Positions 10,121-22,922 of a DNA stretch of 44,351 nt are shown piece by piece (the first letter of the stretch is position 1; the number at the start of each line of letters is the position of its first letter). The notes under the pieces are model-generated. The model saw nothing but the letters and a program-made list of their open reading frames with translations. It did not search any database and was not told where the DNA came from. This DNA is from Brachionus koreanus. Its lineage: Eukaryota; Rotifera; Eurotatoria; Ploima; Brachionidae. Where the stretch lies: assembly GCA_016987375.1 (NCBI GenBank), contig PJRA01000444.1, positions 48,596-92,946 of the forward strand, in the 5' to 3' direction. Made by a program: the position numbers and the translations under genes.

Positions 10121-11182
10121 CTAGGCCGGCTGAATTGCTGTCAGTGCATGTTTTCTACTGCAACATTGAAATTTTAAACATTCTTTAAGAACACAATTGT
10201 CATAGTCTTCTGTGCGATGTTGGTGCTCTAATTGAATAGTCAACGAGTGTATTCTATGCTTGTGTAAAACATTTTTGACATTTTCAAATATTGATCTATC
10301 GTTAATGTCGTTTACTGTGACATGCAAAGTTCCAATGAGACAATCAGAATTCAATGTCCATACATGAAAATGATGTATGTTCAACACACCAGCTATTTCA
10401 CACAATTCTTTTTTGATAGCTTTTAGATCAAGATTAAACGGAACTGTTTGCAACAATATAAGACTTGACTCTTTTAACAAAGGTATTGTGCTAAATACAA
10501 TTAAAAAAGCAATTAGCATGCTCAAAAATGGATCAACATAAAGCTTCCAGTTAAATGTGTGTCCGTTGGGTACATACTTAATCAACAATGTGCTAATTAT
10601 AATGGCTAATGAGCCTAAGGCATCAGCTAGTACATGAAGAAAAACACCGCGTATGTTCAATAATCCTGACTGTTTGTTTTCATTAATAAAATGTTTTTTC
10701 TTTTTCAATTTTTTTGCATGAGAGTGTAAATGATGACCGCCTAATTGGCCAAAGATAAACAAACCAAAAATATTAATTACTAAACCAATTCCACCAACTA
10801 TTAAAATTAGATCTATTTGTTGCAAATTTTGCGGTTCAAAAAATCGCTTTATTGATTCGATTACTATCGATAGACACAACGATAGTAAAAAAACTGCATT
10901 AATTAATGATCCCAAGACTTCGGCTCGCACCCAACCATAAGTGTTTCGATCCGGATCTGTCATGTGAGAAATTCGTATAGCAATTAGAGCTACTATAAAC
11001 GAGACGAGATCGCTTAACATGTGAAACGAATCGGCCACTAGAGAATTTGAATTCGATATGTTGCCAATGACTAATTCGACAAGAAAAAAAGATAGATTTA
11101 AAATTATCATTGTTATCAATGCCCCAGCTCGGCCAAGCTTTAAATTGGTTCCATGCGAATGTTCATGATTCGAATAGTTCAT
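10121..11182 (-). CDS. Zinc transporter, SLC30/ZnT (cation diffusion facilitator), ZnT1-like
   Basis: Intronless, 353 aa, start ATG at 11180-11182 preceded by an A-run. Six transmembrane segments are predicted from the hydrophobic pattern. The zinc site is intact: HMLSD in TM2 (His54, Asp58, plus Asp51) and HVLADALGS in TM5 (His183, Asp187). His rather than Asn at the first position predicts Zn rather than Mn (ZnT10-type) transport. NTYGWVRAEVLGSLINAVFL between TM2 and TM3 matches ZnT1-type CDFs. The cytosolic His loop is short (GGHHLHSHAKKLKKKKH), which explains the reduced length against human ZnT1 (about 507 aa). The C-terminal domain has the typical HHFHVWTLNSD. Expected role: exchange Zn2+ out of the cytosol at the plasma membrane or vesicles. 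Head to head with HDAC8, about 300 bp apart. SLC30A1 versus another ZnT cannot be settled by eye. Confidence 0.9.
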   Translation of the reverse strand: MNYSNHEHSHGTNLKLGRAGALITMIILNLSFFLVELVIGNISNSNSLVADSFHMLSDLVSFIVALIAIRISHMTDPDRNTYGWVRAEVLGSLINAVFLLSLCLSIVIESIKRFFEPQNLQQIDLILIVGGIGLVINIFGLFIFGQLGGHHLHSHAKKLKKKKHFINENKQSGLLNIRGVFLHVLADALGSLAIIISTLLIKYVPNGHTFNWKLYVDPFLSMLIAFLIVFSTIPLLKESSLILLQTVPFNLDLKAIKKELCEIAGVLNIHHFHVWTLNSDCLIGTLHVTVNDINDRSIFENVKNVLHKHRIHSLTIQLEHQHRTEDYDNCVLKECLKFQCCSRKHALTAIQPA

Positions 11183-11482
11183 TTTTTTTTATTTATTCAA
11201 GTTAAATAAAATTTCTCTGTAACTTTTAAGCAAAAAAAAATTTTGTTTTTTTTTCTATTTGAGATTAGATATTTTTTTTATAAAAGATAATGTCAAAATA
11301 AGTCTCTTTTGAATATCATTAGAGATAGTGTGATTTTTAACTTTTATTTTTGGCAAAGAGTTAGCTAAAATTTTTTATTTGAAAGCTAAATGAGCAAAAG
11401 TTAATTTTGATTTTTTTTTTCTAATTTTATTTAATAGAATAAGAGCTAAAAATATGATTTTTTATAATGTGATTTGCATAAA
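11183..11482. promoter_or_regulatory. Shared upstream region of ZnT and HDAC8
   Basis: Only 300 bp separate the start codons of two divergent genes, so both promoters must lie here or overlap. The stretch is AT-rich with T-runs. No metal-response element (TGCRCNC) was seen. Core promoter positions cannot be assigned by eye. Confidence 0.45.
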
Positions 11483-12702
11483 ATGTCAGTCGGATTCATA
11501 TACTCAAAAAGTTTGGTCAATGAATTGGACAAAAATGTTAAAATTGAAGGAAGAGTATAATAATAATGAAATTAATTATTTAATCAATTTTAATTGTAAA
11601 ATTTAAATTAATTAGAGTGAAATGGTTTTTTCCTTAATAGAAGCATACAATTTATTTGAGAACAATTCTCTAAAGTAAAAATAAAACTAATCAAAAGTAA
11701 TTTATTTCTAATATTTTCTCAAGATTAATAAATCCGGTCAGATCTGATGATAAGCATTTGAATTTGTTTCATTCGCTAGAGTATATTGATTATTTAAAGA
11801 CATGTCAAATAGAGTTTGCAGAAGGTGACAACGACTTTGGCATAGGCTATGACTGTCCATGCATTGAAAATTTACATGACTATGCGTCAATAGTTGCTGG
11901 TGCCTCGATTACAGCTGCACATCTAATAAACACAGGCATGTTTAAGCATGTAATCAATTGGTTTGGTGGATGGCATCATGCCAAACGGAATAAAGCAAGT
12001 GGTTTCTGTTATGTAAACGATATTGTCCTATGCATCATGAAATTGAGGCAAAAATTCTCTAGAGTATTGTATATTGATTTGGATCAGCATCATGGAGACG
12101 GCGTTCAAGAAGCATTCGAATTTACTAATAAAGTTTTGACCTTATCCTTTCATAAGTACATGCAGGGTTTTTTTCCAGGCACCGGTTCTATAGACGATAT
12201 TGGCAAAGGCATTGGTAAATACCATTCAGTCAATGTACCACTAAAATCAGGCATTGGTGACACAAATTTTGTCTTGCTATTTTCATCCATATTTAGCAAA
12301 GTGCTAAGTGTTTATAAGCCAGAGGTCATTGTAGTTCAATGTGGTGCCGATTCTTTGACCGGTGATCCAATTGACATTTCAGATCCGCTCAATCTTACTC
12401 TTGAAAGCTACACTAAATGCATTGAATTGGTTATTAATTGTCGATTGCCAGCAATTTTTCTAGGCGGTGGTGGGTACAATTTTGCAAATACATCAAGACT
12501 TTGGTGTCAATTGACCGCCACAATAATCGGCTGCAAAGAACTCAAGAATGACATACCAGAACATGAAATGTTTCTAAAGTATGCACCTGACTATGAACTT
12601 TTGATTGAGCCGGGAAAAGTTCGTGACAAAAACAACCATGAATATATAGACAAAATACTTAGCACTGTAGTAAATAATTTAGATAATATAAATATTAATT
12701 GA
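11483..12702 (+). CDS. HDAC8: Histone deacetylase 8 (class I), 3 exons
   Basis: Exons 11483-11554, 11616-11674, 11724-12702; introns of 61 and 49 bp, GT-AG. Total 369 aa against 377 in human HDAC8. The start ATG at 11483 has an in-frame stop upstream at 11465. Exon 1 begins MSVGFIYSKSLVNELDK; exon 2 contains SEMVFSLIEAYNL, matching HDAC8 RASMVHSLIEAY. Catalytic features are all present: GGWHHAKR (general base His pair near residues 128-129), DLDQHHGDGV (zinc ligands Asp164 and His166), QCGADSLTGDP (zinc ligand Asp253) and GGGGYN (transition-state Tyr295). GYDCP and the short N-terminus without long tails are HDAC8-like rather than HDAC1/2/3-like. A zinc-dependent lysine deacetylase; known HDAC8 substrates include cohesin SMC3. 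The longest single ORF misses the first 55 residues. Confidence 0.95.
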
Positions 12703-15116
12703 TTATTTTTTAAATGTTTTTTTTTTTTCAAAATAACAATTTTTATTCAAGAATTTAATTAAAAGTTAAAATAAAAGATTTGGCTATTTTTTTTTTCGAG
12801 TTTTATATGGTTTGTTTGGGTTTGTTTGAAGAATACCGCAATAATATTTTAAAAATGTAGATTCAAGTGCTCTTAAGAAAGTAATTAAAAATGTATTGAC
12901 TTTAAAGTATATCTTAAAAAGCTATATTTCTTTTATTTTCTTTTTCTAAGATAAAAACTTATCTTTTAATTTAGCCACATTAAAATATCAAACTTTTATA
13001 TGTGTGTTAGATTAAACAAAATATAAGCATTCAAAATAACACTTTGTCTTAATATTTAATCTAAATAAAATATAATCTTTTTTTATTATTATTTACTTGT
13101 ATTAAAGTATGCGTTATATAATTATATATTATAAAAACAAAAAAGAATTTCTTGTGAAAATAAAAATAAAAAAGGTTAAATAAACAATTAGAATTTGGAC
13201 AAATATTTGACAATTTAAAATAGAAATGTGTGAGCGCGTTAAATTTACGTTTAGGTGAAAAATTCAAATAAAATAAATCGAAATCTTGCAAATATTAGTG
13301 TTTGGTTAAAACTAAAATCTAGAATTTAAGTATTTTGATAATTTTTTTTTAATTAATTTTAAATCGGATGACTCAATTTGAATATAAGTTGAAACAAAAA
13401 TTTTCAAGTTAATAAAATTTTTCTAAATAAATCAAGCGTAAAATATATGCTTAAAATAAAGTGACAAAGCATTCTTTAGATAAAATCTAACAGATTTTTT
13501 ATGCTCTAGTTGATATCAAAAATATCTCCTAATCTTTTTTGATTTCTTACTTTTTTTTATGTTCTGAACACAAATAAACAAATTTAGATTTGATAAATTT
13601 AATGAATTTTATCACCCAGTCGAGATCGGTTCCTATTTTTATGATGAACACATTTAAACAATCACGTTTCCATACTTTAAATTTTTTTCTCAAATCCAAG
13701 TGAAAGTGTGTCATTTTTTTTTGGGCTAAATTCCGCACTTTTTAAATAAAAAATAGCTTGACACTTTTATTTTAGTTTGGTTATTTTCTATCAAAAATTG
13801 ATAAATCAAAAGGCTATTTTTTTCCCTACTGCATACAACATTAACATTTCTTCTTTATATTTCTGAGCCATCAAATATTTAAATATATGTATTCTGTGAG
13901 CTTCTTTTTCAAAATATCACATTTTAATTTTCTTATTTTTTAATCTTAACAGAAAAACAAATAAAATAAATATATGAAAAAAAAATTGAACTGTTTTATT
14001 ATAGAATTAATTTATAAAATCTAAAAGACATTGCTAAATTAAATTTATTAGATGATTTTAAAACTAATTAAGCTCTTAAATTTGGACTTAAAATAGGTCC
14101 GCGTTTTGATTTCAACTCTGATTTGTCTCTTGATTGCTATATTCTCATCTACTTGTGCTTTATCTACAAGACCTTGTTTCTTAGTTTGATGGTTAACTTA
14201 TTAGAATCACAGCATTGTTAAATATCATAGAAAAATTTTATAAGTTCTGTTCTAATGGTCAAAAATTTCTTGTGCATATAAAACAAAGAAAAACAACCTT
14301 TGTTACAGCTACTACGGAAGTCTGCAAAATTTCGCTCAATAATAATGTTGGAAATTAATCTTCGGCAGTAGGTGAAACAATGGTTTAATTTCTATTTTTG
14401 GTTTCGTATAAACAACAAATTTTTGACAATTCGAACAACAGTCTTAAATTTTTTTCGTTTTGTATTGGAAATTATGTATTAAATTTCATAAATTTTCTAT
14501 TAACTTTTTTACAACTAACCCTGAGGTTAACTTAATTGACAGAAAGGTTTGCTATAACAACAAAAAATTAAACGTTAAAAATAAAATAGATTAGTTTTTT
14601 ATTATTATTATTTTTGTTCAAATAAATACAAAAATGCTAGATAAATATTTAATCGTTGAAAATTATTTTTTTTTGTTAAAAAATAAAATTTATTTATTTA
14701 AATAATTTTAAAAATTCTTCGAATAAAATTTAAATTTAAAGTTACAATCACATAAAAAAATAAGAAAAAATAAATCTTGTCATTTAAACAAAAATAGATT
14801 TAAAACAAATCATAAAAAAAAAGATAATTTTAGAAAAAAATTCTTATCGACACACAAATCTTAATTATTTCTTACAAAAAAAAAACAAAAAAAAGAACAA
14901 AATAACTTATTATCTATTCAACGGTGTATACCTATACTTTATTCTAGATTAATTAATTTAATACTAGAAAAATGATTGAAAAAAAAAAGAAAATAATTTT
15001 TACACGTTATAATTATTTTATTTATTCAAATGACTAGCTTTTTTTTTAATATTTTTATATGTTTGTGTGTGTGTGTCTGTGTGTTTATGTACAAAAGAAG
15101 AGGAAAAAAAACGCCT
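12703..15116. other. Long AT-rich intergenic region
   Basis: About 2.4 kb between the convergent HDAC8 and SoxC-like 1 genes. No convincing coding signal; short ORFs have low-complexity AT codons. The last few hundred bases, including a (GT)n tract at 15061-15090, are probably 3' UTR of the Sox gene on the minus strand. Confidence 0.65.
15061..15090. repeat. (GT)n microsatellite
   Basis: Imperfect GT/TG dinucleotide tract just beyond the stop of the minus-strand Sox gene, so likely in its 3' UTR. Length polymorphism is expected. Confidence 0.85.
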
Positions 15117-16586
15117 TTAGAACACACTGCCTATCAAATCGACCAAGTTCAAATTAGCATTGAACATAGAAGAAGTATCCAAAAAGTCAAAGCCAGTGTC
15201 GGCAGGCAAAATGGGCTGTGTGCTACTATACTGATTTGAATTAAGTATATTATCAAGTATTTCTATAGTGGAATTTTCAATTTGATAGTCTGTATTAACA
15301 AAATTATGTGTTTCATTTGGTATTATAAAGTCATTTTTTATATTTTGAACTTGCACACTAGGCTTAAGTGTTAGATTGTCCTCGAAAGAATCGGTCAATT
15401 TCCAATCATCGCTTAAATCCAACTCGTCATAATTAACTTGACAATTTTTCACATCACTCTCTAACTTATTATTGTTTTTATTTATACTACTACTACTACT
15501 ATTACTACTAGTCAATTGTTTTAAAATATTATCCAAAACAGAACTATTTATTGAATTTAGAACCGATTGTGACTGTTGACTACTTTGACTTATAATTGAA
15601 AAATTAACATTTTTAGCTGAATTAGCTGTAAATACAATGGGTATGAGAAAAACATTGTCTTTTTTGGACTTTTTCTCCTCAATTAATCGATTGTGTCTTA
15701 TTTTGAGGAGTTTTTTTTCGCCTTGTATTGGCACTAGCTTAAGAGCAGTTACATGCACAGGCAAGTGTTTGCATGTGTTTCTAGATTTTGAGTTGTTGGC
15801 TGTTCGTTTCAAATTAGCCGGCGAATCTGCCGGCGTGAGTACTAAACTAGGAGCTATGCCGGTCGACAATTGACTTACTGTTTTATTTTCTTTAATTAGT
15901 TTTATAAAATATTTTTTCGGATTAAGCGGTTGTTCGTTCAATAAAAGAGTTTTAATGGCCTCGTCGGTGCACTTGAATTTAGAACTGTACGAACAAGTCG
16001 AATGAACCGAGTCGGGCGGAGTCATGGGAACGGACGGATCTAGCAATTCGTCCAATTTGGACAATGAATCGGTAGAGAGAATTTTTTTTTGTTTTTTTTT
16101 CGGTCTGTACTTGTAGTCCGGATACTCTTTGAAGTGAAGTTGTCGCAAACGATTTGCCTCTTGTACAAACGGTTCGCGTTCCTCTCGACTCATTTGTTTC
16201 CATTTGAGGCCAAGATTCTTGCTAATCTCGGTGTTGTGCACGTCGGGCGCTTGCTCATTGATGCGCCGGCGTTCGATCTGCGACCAGACCATGAACGCGT
16301 TCATCGGTCGTTTGACATGCGTCGTCGCTCTCTTATCGTCTAGCTCGGCCAGCTCGACTAGGTCGGCTAGCGACGAATCGTCCTCTTCGTCGTCCGACTC
16401 GATCCGCTCGCGCTTCAATCCAACGCTAGTCAATTGATCGTCCTCCATCAAAAAGTCTATGTCGAATAAATGGTTTGTTGAAGACGCTTCAAACTGCTGC
16501 GACTGTTGCTGCGACTGTTGCTGCGACTGTTGATGATGATGATGTTGGTGTTGCTGTTGGCTTAGAAACGAACACGAATTCAACAT
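15117..16586 (-). CDS. SoxC-like HMG-box transcription factor, paralogue 1
   Basis: Intronless, 489 aa, ATG at 16584-16586. Residues 10-31 are Gln/His repeats ([16 protein letters not shown]). An acidic region with [20 protein letters not shown] precedes the HMG box, residues about 90-168, with the diagnostic Sox motif [17 protein letters not shown] and [15 protein letters not shown]. The WSQIERR / [10 protein letters not shown] combination is closest to group C (Sox4/11/12, Drosophila Sox14). After the box come a PMTPPDS block, a block with [17 protein letters not shown], and [19 protein letters not shown], all also found in paralogue 2. The C-terminus ([11 protein letters not shown]) is acidic and hydrophobic, a plausible transactivation region. 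Ser and Asn runs occur near residue 360. DNA-bending nuclear factor, probably neural or progenitor related as in other SoxC (family knowledge). Group assignment is less certain than Sox identity. Confidence 0.93.
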   Translation of the reverse strand: MLNSCSFLSQQQHQHHHHQQSQQQSQQQSQQFEASSTNHLFDIDFLMEDDQLTSVGLKRERIESDDEEDDSSLADLVELAELDDKRATTHVKRPMNAFMVWSQIERRRINEQAPDVHNTEISKNLGLKWKQMSREEREPFVQEANRLRQLHFKEYPDYKYRPKKKQKKILSTDSLSKLDELLDPSVPMTPPDSVHSTCSYSSKFKCTDEAIKTLLLNEQPLNPKKYFIKLIKENKTVSQLSTGIAPSLVLTPADSPANLKRTANNSKSRNTCKHLPVHVTALKLVPIQGEKKLLKIRHNRLIEEKKSKKDNVFLIPIVFTANSAKNVNFSIISQSSQQSQSVLNSINSSVLDNILKQLTSSNSSSSSINKNNNKLESDVKNCQVNYDELDLSDDWKLTDSFEDNLTLKPSVQVQNIKNDFIIPNETHNFVNTDYQIENSTIEILDNILNSNQYSSTQPILPADTGFDFLDTSSMFNANLNLVDLIGSVF

Positions 16587-16898
16587 TTTGCTTTTGTCTA
16601 TTTTGGTGTAATAGTTGATGAATTAATATTTATTTATTTTTATTTATTTGTTGGATAACATTAATAATCTATCATTAATAAATCTATTTAAAAAAAAAAA
16701 AGAAATTTTTAAATTTATTAAAAATTAAATCAATTAAAATGGACGCTTTTTGTTGTTGTTGTTGTTGTTTTGTTTAGAGGAAACAACAAAAATAATAATA
16801 ATAGAGAAAAATGTATTAAAGAGAAACGAATATATGAGGAGGAGGATTAGTGCGGGAGATATTTTAGAAATATTTTTGGTGGGCTGGACTTGAGCACA

Positions 16899-16917
16899 CA
16901 GCCAATTGAATTGGCTG
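16899..16917. promoter_or_regulatory. Perfect 19-bp palindrome with two inverted CCAAT boxes
   Basis: CAGCCAATT-G-AATTGGCTG: nine-base arms, one-base spacer, about 315 bp upstream of the SoxC-like 1 start codon. Each arm contains CCAAT in opposite orientation, the NF-Y core. The promoter role is inferred from position and motif only. Confidence 0.45.
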
Positions 16918-17600
16918 GCCAAATGTTGAAATCGATTGGATCAATAGGTCCGATAGACCTGCCTGTTTGGACGATAAAATCTAGCTTAGAGCAAAATAGA
17001 AACTAATATTTGGACGATTGCCATTAACAGAGATTTAATTAAAAAAATTTATTCAAGCCTAACATTTCCATGTGAATAACACATTACAAGTAATTCAATA
17101 CACATAGTTAACAACAAACAGCTGTATTAATGCCCAAACAGCATGAACACATAGGATATATTTTAGTTTTTGTTTTGTTGTTGTTGAATAATAGCACTTT
17201 TAACAGATTTACGTGTCATATCGCTAATCCAATCGCCGACATCAATTTATTAGCATCTATCAATTAATGCGTGCTAATAAAATGAAATGCCAGCAACTTT
17301 TCGGCTCTAGTTTTTGCTCTTTGCCGATTTATGATCCTAGCACATTTATCTGATGTAATCTCATCTGACCACACACACTCATTCAACCATGCTATTTACT
17401 TTTTTTTAAATTTAATAAAGAATAAAAAATTAGACTGTTTATTAGTAAATAGCTAATCTTAAGGTTTATTTATTTTATATCTTTTCTCGGCTAAGCTAAT
17501 GCTCCTTTAGATAAAAACTAAAATTAAAAAAAGTTAAATAATAAAAAGTAATCCAATTTTTTCATTTATTTGTATTCTCTTTTAATATTATAACATAAGT

Positions 17601-17936
17601 ATTCTCTATTTTTGAACCCTCCACCCTCTGCTTGCATGACTAACACACAAATCACTCGGCTATACGGGCCATAAAAACCCACTGAGGGTGGAAAAATCTT
17701 CAAAATGTCTCTGCAATACGGGACGCATGTTTAANNNNNNNNNNNNNNNNNNNNNNNNNNNNNNNNNNNNNNNNNNNNNNNNNNNNNNNNNNNNNNNNNN
17801 NNNNNNNNNNNNNNNNNNNNNNNNNNNNNNNNNNNNNNNNNNNNNNNNNNNNNNNNNNNNNNNNNNNNNNNNNNNNATGAGCTTCTCCCCCATTATCCAC
17901 TAGGATAGAATAGGGTAAAAAAAATTCTCTATTTTT
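17601..17936. mobile_element. Insertion with 13-bp TSD, interrupted by assembly gap
   Basis: ATTCTCTATTTTT occurs at 17601-17613 and again at 17924-17936, flanking about 310 bp that differ in composition from the surroundings. The right end runs into an A-tract (GGGTAAAAAAA). The left part, read on the minus strand, contains TATAGCCGAGTGATTTG and GGAGGGTTCAAA, which resemble tRNA/Pol III A and B boxes, suggesting tRNA-derived sequence. TCCACCCTC and GAGGGTGGA form an internal inverted pair. Orientation is ambiguous because the A-tail and the tRNA-like boxes point opposite ways. Confidence 0.55.
17735..17876. other. Assembly gap (142 N)
   Basis: Unresolved bases lying inside the insertion described at 17601-17936. 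ORFs crossing it are artefacts. A collapsed repeat is the likely cause. Confidence 1.
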
Positions 17937-20900
17937 AGTTATTGTCACTTTAAATAATTATACTAAACACATACGTTGAGTCTTTATTATTATAATCCTT
18001 TAAATGTAGATAGAGTAGATTTCATTTTTGTTTATTTTAAAAAAGAATTTGAGCTGTTGAAAAATGGAAAATAAATTTAGAAATATAGTGTGATATCAAA
18101 TGTGTTTAAATCAAAAGATTTAAAATTAAAACTAAATTCAGAAATGGCTTATTTAAAATTTTAAAAATTGTCCTCGACAAAAATGATCGAATCCCAAGTG
18201 TATTGTAGAGTCTTAATCCAGAAACAAAATAAACAAAGCTATCTTATAAGTATCAATTTTCAATGCATACACTTAATTTTAAAATTAACTGGATTTATGG
18301 TCAGGCTAAAACTCAATTTCAAAAATTCAATTCAAACTGTGTGTAAAATTTCCTAAACAATTAAATAATTATTGTTGGACTGTTTCTTTTTACGTAATTT
18401 ATTTTGCAACGATGACCAGTCGTTATATTTTTCCATCACTCGTTTTAAGTGCTAAAAGCCTTGTAAGTTTTGGTCAAATCTATTGTATGTGTATTAATTT
18501 CTCCCATTTAGATTGCTTAACATTTCTAATTTATGTCTATACATTTGATAAGATGTAATAAAATACAAAGTATATTATTTAATTTTTCTTTATCTCGAAA
18601 AAAAAACAAATACTACTTATTTGTATAAACTCTAGTCTAATTCAAAATCACGTCAAATCTCAAGTTAATACGTGACACTCTTAAGATAAGACAGCTTATT
18701 ATTAACAAAAAATTCAATAAATTAAAATAATCATTTTTCAACTAAATCTAGCTGATTTTTGTATTTGGTTTTTATAAAAATAAAAAAACTCTTACTATTA
18801 TATTTGGAAACATTTGGTATCCAAAATATTGTTTTATCTTAAAAGAATTTTTCAATTAAGAAAAAAAAATAGCTAACGAGTAAAAGATGCTGTTTAAGAA
18901 CTTTACACAAACTTGACCTGCTTTTTTTTTCTTTTCTAATGTACAATATACAATATACTAATTAAAAATAAAAAAATAAAATGTTAAGTCCTATCATCCT
19001 CAACTTGGCAGATTATTAACTATTAACCTATAAAAAAAAATGAAACTTAAATTCAATCAGGCCTACACGGAGGAGGCTTCCTGTTTTGTCTAAATTGTTT
19101 TTGTGACAGATTTCAATGCCATAAAATGAAATAAAGCCATAGGGGTTTCCAACTTGATTAAATACGACCTTAAATTATATGTGATTCGGAATACTTAACA
19201 ACAATCTATTCAAATACTTCAATACTATACCCATCTCTTTCTCTCTTTTACTATAAACTAAAAAAAAAATAAATAAAAACAACTATAAAAATGAGAAACT
19301 TAATATGTTTAAATAGAAGACTAACAAATATAATAAAGCTAATGTTTATTTAACGATTTAGGCAAATCCCGTATTGTATAACAAGATAACGAGATTTACG
19401 CAAACATGCTGGGAATAATTGTTACTAACAACTAAGACAATAAAAAGGCTTTCTTTTTCTTTATTCTTTAAAAGCCGAGCTCTTGAAAAAAAAATTAAGT
19501 CAAATAGAAAAAATAGTTGCTGTATTGCTGTGTTAATGTTTTATTCACCTGTGCAATAATTATACTTAATGATATACTTGAACTGCATATGTCATTTAGT
19601 AGTAACCCCATTGAGATATATTAAAATTAAAAAATATATATTGCATGTTTAAATTACGTGATTTAAAATATTTGAACGTTTTTATGTGAAGTTTTATTAT
19701 TGATTTTTGATGATTGTTGTTAAGAATTCCTATTCACGTCCCAACGGCCACTCTAAACAACAACACAGTCCTAAATTAACATCAAATATTTACCATGCGG
19801 ATTATCGTAAAATAAAATCAATCGATATTGATGATCGATTGTTTAGATTAGAATTAAAATTGGAGAAAGAAAAAAAATGATCGGTTTAGATTTTATTATT
19901 ATTTTAGCTACACATTTGGCTAGATTTGAGCTTCGGTGTTAGAAGAAAACAACAACAACAAGAACAAAAATGGGCAAATGAACCGGATGTGATAAGATAA
20001 ACAAGTTTAATATTTCAACAATTATTTCAGCGGTTGAATAAAAAAATTAATTTTTTTTTATAATGATATCAAATTTAAATTAATAACATGCATTTTATGA
20101 ATGAGAATTTAAAAAAGATATATGTAATTAATCTAGAATGCAGACAATTTTCTTTTTTTGCTATTGAGTCTCTTAGCTATGACTGTCCAATTTGTGTATT
20201 CAATGCAATTAAGATTTTATCTAAGCACACATCACAATTGATACAATCATCAATTTATTCATACATTTGCAATTATCTTGCCATCATATCGAAATTATTA
20301 ATTAGCTAAGGCTCTTGACTATCTGATTTTGAACTTGTTTATCATTCTAATTATGTTATCTAGTATGTATCATGATCCTCTCTATTTGGCCAATTGTTGA
20401 GATAAAAATTTAAAATTATTTTTTAATGTTTTTATTTTTTCTAATTTATAAAGCACGTGTGGTCCTGTCATAAAGATAAATTGCTAATCACATGAAAACC
20501 CTAATGAATTAGTTAAACCGTTAAAAAAAGTTTATGCAATTAAACATATTCAATGTGTCTTTATATACTTTCACTCATCACATCTATGTATCTTAAGTCT
20601 CATCAAAATCTAAATTATAATTTCGTCATTGATGGTCAACCACTACTTTCGTTTGTTTCTAATATCTTTTAAATAGCTAAACGTTAAATGTTTGCAACTA
20701 AAACGTATTTTTTTTCTTTTTGATCTAATTGTGTAATTTTATTTATTTTTTCTATCATTACTTTAATAAACAAAACCTTGAAGGGGCGAAAGTCAAAAGA
20801 TTAAACAGCAACAAAAAAAACATCTTGTTTATTAAGTATCGATTGTTTTCGACTATGAATGCTATTTTTTGATAATGGTCAACTTACTAAATATCTATTT

Positions 20901-22922
20901 AGTGAATTTTTTTAAAACATATTCAAAATGTTATTAAACAAATTATCATTATCATTATTTTACCGATGAAAAAATATTTAATTTTAAAAAAAGAAATAAT
21001 ATCAAAAAAATTCTTTTTATGGATAAGAGAAACATCATACGTACCATATTATGTTTCCTATTAAAACATTATTTATTAAATCTTAATTATTTAATATCGA
21101 TTTAATTTTATAATTTAATTAAAATATAAATATCTGACAAATCTCATAAAATAATTATCATCAAAACATTTTATCATGTATGAGGTAAGCATTTTTTTTT
21201 AAAATTTTAAATTGTCTAATAAAAATCTTATTGAATAAATAAAAGATAAATATTAACCTTAATAACAAATTAATAAATGTTAATAAAGCAATTAGCTTTC
21301 GTAGAATAAATAAAAATAATTATTTAGTTTTTGTTTCATTTTTCGCCTACAAACAGAATATCCTGTTAGTTAAAATTTTTAGAATTAGCCGAGTTCACTG
21401 AGGCTGAAAATTCGACGTCAATTAGTGACACTAGGCTTAATAAAGCCAATGGTCATTTCCGTTACTAATATTTGTGTTTAAGCCAAAAATATTTCTTAAA
21501 AAAATATAAACCTACCGTCTTTTTTTTTTAATTAATGTAGTGCTAAAGCGAATTTTGTGAAAATTCCTTAAAAGTATTAAGAAAACATTATTTATCGGAG
21601 CGAATATTTGATAGAAAAGAACTGGAGGGCTTCAAGATGAACCAAAAAAAAAACAACAACAAATGTACCAGAAGCTAAAGTTTAAGATTTCTTTGACACA
21701 ATTTTGATTTTAAATTTATTTCAAACAATTAGATGATTTGATTTTGATTTTTTTATTGATTAATAAATTGTTTAAAATTCATTTTAATAAAGTAAAATAT
21801 TTTGCTAATAAATTAAAAAAATCTGTCACACAAAAAATTTTGCTCAAAATATAATTTCAGAATGAAGCTAATAAATAAAAATTTTAATTTTGAAAATAAT
21901 TGACTTTTTGCATTTGGTAAAATAAATTAAAAAAAAAGTTAATTAATCATTTTCTTTAATCGTTGTAATTAATTTTATTTATAAAAAAAAGCGATACTTA
22001 ACTTTAGACTATTAAGAAGCAAAATTTTTCAAGTTAAAATATAAAATTTCACATTCGAGCATACGACATCCTCTATCAAATAAATTAAAAGTACAAGTTT
22101 TATTTATCTTATTTTTTTTTGTTCAGACTAAAACTTGTTGTTAAAAAAGTAAAAAAAATTATGATTCAGACAAAAATCAGACAAGCAAATTGATTAGATT
22201 AGTAGTCGCCCAAGGCTGAAAACGTTTCTATTAGCAGTGATTATTAACTCCAGTGTGTAAATCTATTCATGCAGTTTGCTTTACTTCTGACAAGTAAATT
22301 AAAGTTCTAATTATATACTAAATTGAATACTGATGTACCGAACAAGAGGAAAATTTAGAAATGAACTTAATATTAATGATATTGGATATTCTTTAATTTA
22401 ACTAAATGCTAAAATTTAAATTTAATTATAGGTCAGCAAAAACTATGAATATTTTTCAAATAAAATTCTCCTAATCATAAAAATTAATGTACTTGTAAAA
22501 ATTTTTCTATTTATTCAAATCTGCCAGAATTGTTTTTAGGCAAGAAAACAAAACAAAAAATCTATCTTGAGATTTGTGAGAGGTTCAAAAAAGCTATTAT
22601 CGATTAGCAGCATGAATGCTTTCATGAAAAAATCTTTTTTTATTTAATCATTAAAAAAAATTTTTTTTTTTCTTTGAAATATTTTATTTTGTTTGAAATA
22701 GTATAAAAAATAAACTCTCAATTAGACTTTTGATTACAAAATTTTACAATTAATAAATACTAAACCCCAAAAATAAAAAAAAAAATCTGAAAAAGAAAAT
22801 AATAATAATAATAAAAATCTGAAAAATTAGTTTTTTATCTCACAAATAGAGATAAATTCTGTGCTTTTTTGTTCAGAAATTTTTTTGCTCACAAAATCAA
22901 AACAAAAAAAAAAGAGAAAAAT

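Larger units (their letters stand above)
16587..22922. other. 6.3-kb spacer between the two Sox genes
   Basis: No supported coding sequence. The first part is the 5' region of SoxC-like 1 (with a (TTG)n tract at 16751-16770 and a perfect palindrome at 16899-16917). A transposable insertion with an assembly gap lies at 17601-17936. The remainder is AT-rich; the last part is 3' UTR of SoxC-like 2. Such a large gene-free stretch in an otherwise compact window suggests cis-regulatory DNA, but I cannot point to individual enhancers. Confidence 0.55.

Noticed and set aside
15637..16437. Plus-strand and alternate-frame ORFs across SoxC-like 1
   Set aside because: They are shadows of the Sox coding strand and show no protein family pattern.
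17660..17948. ORFs spanning the N-gap
   Set aside because: Most of each is unknown residues; artefact of translating N.
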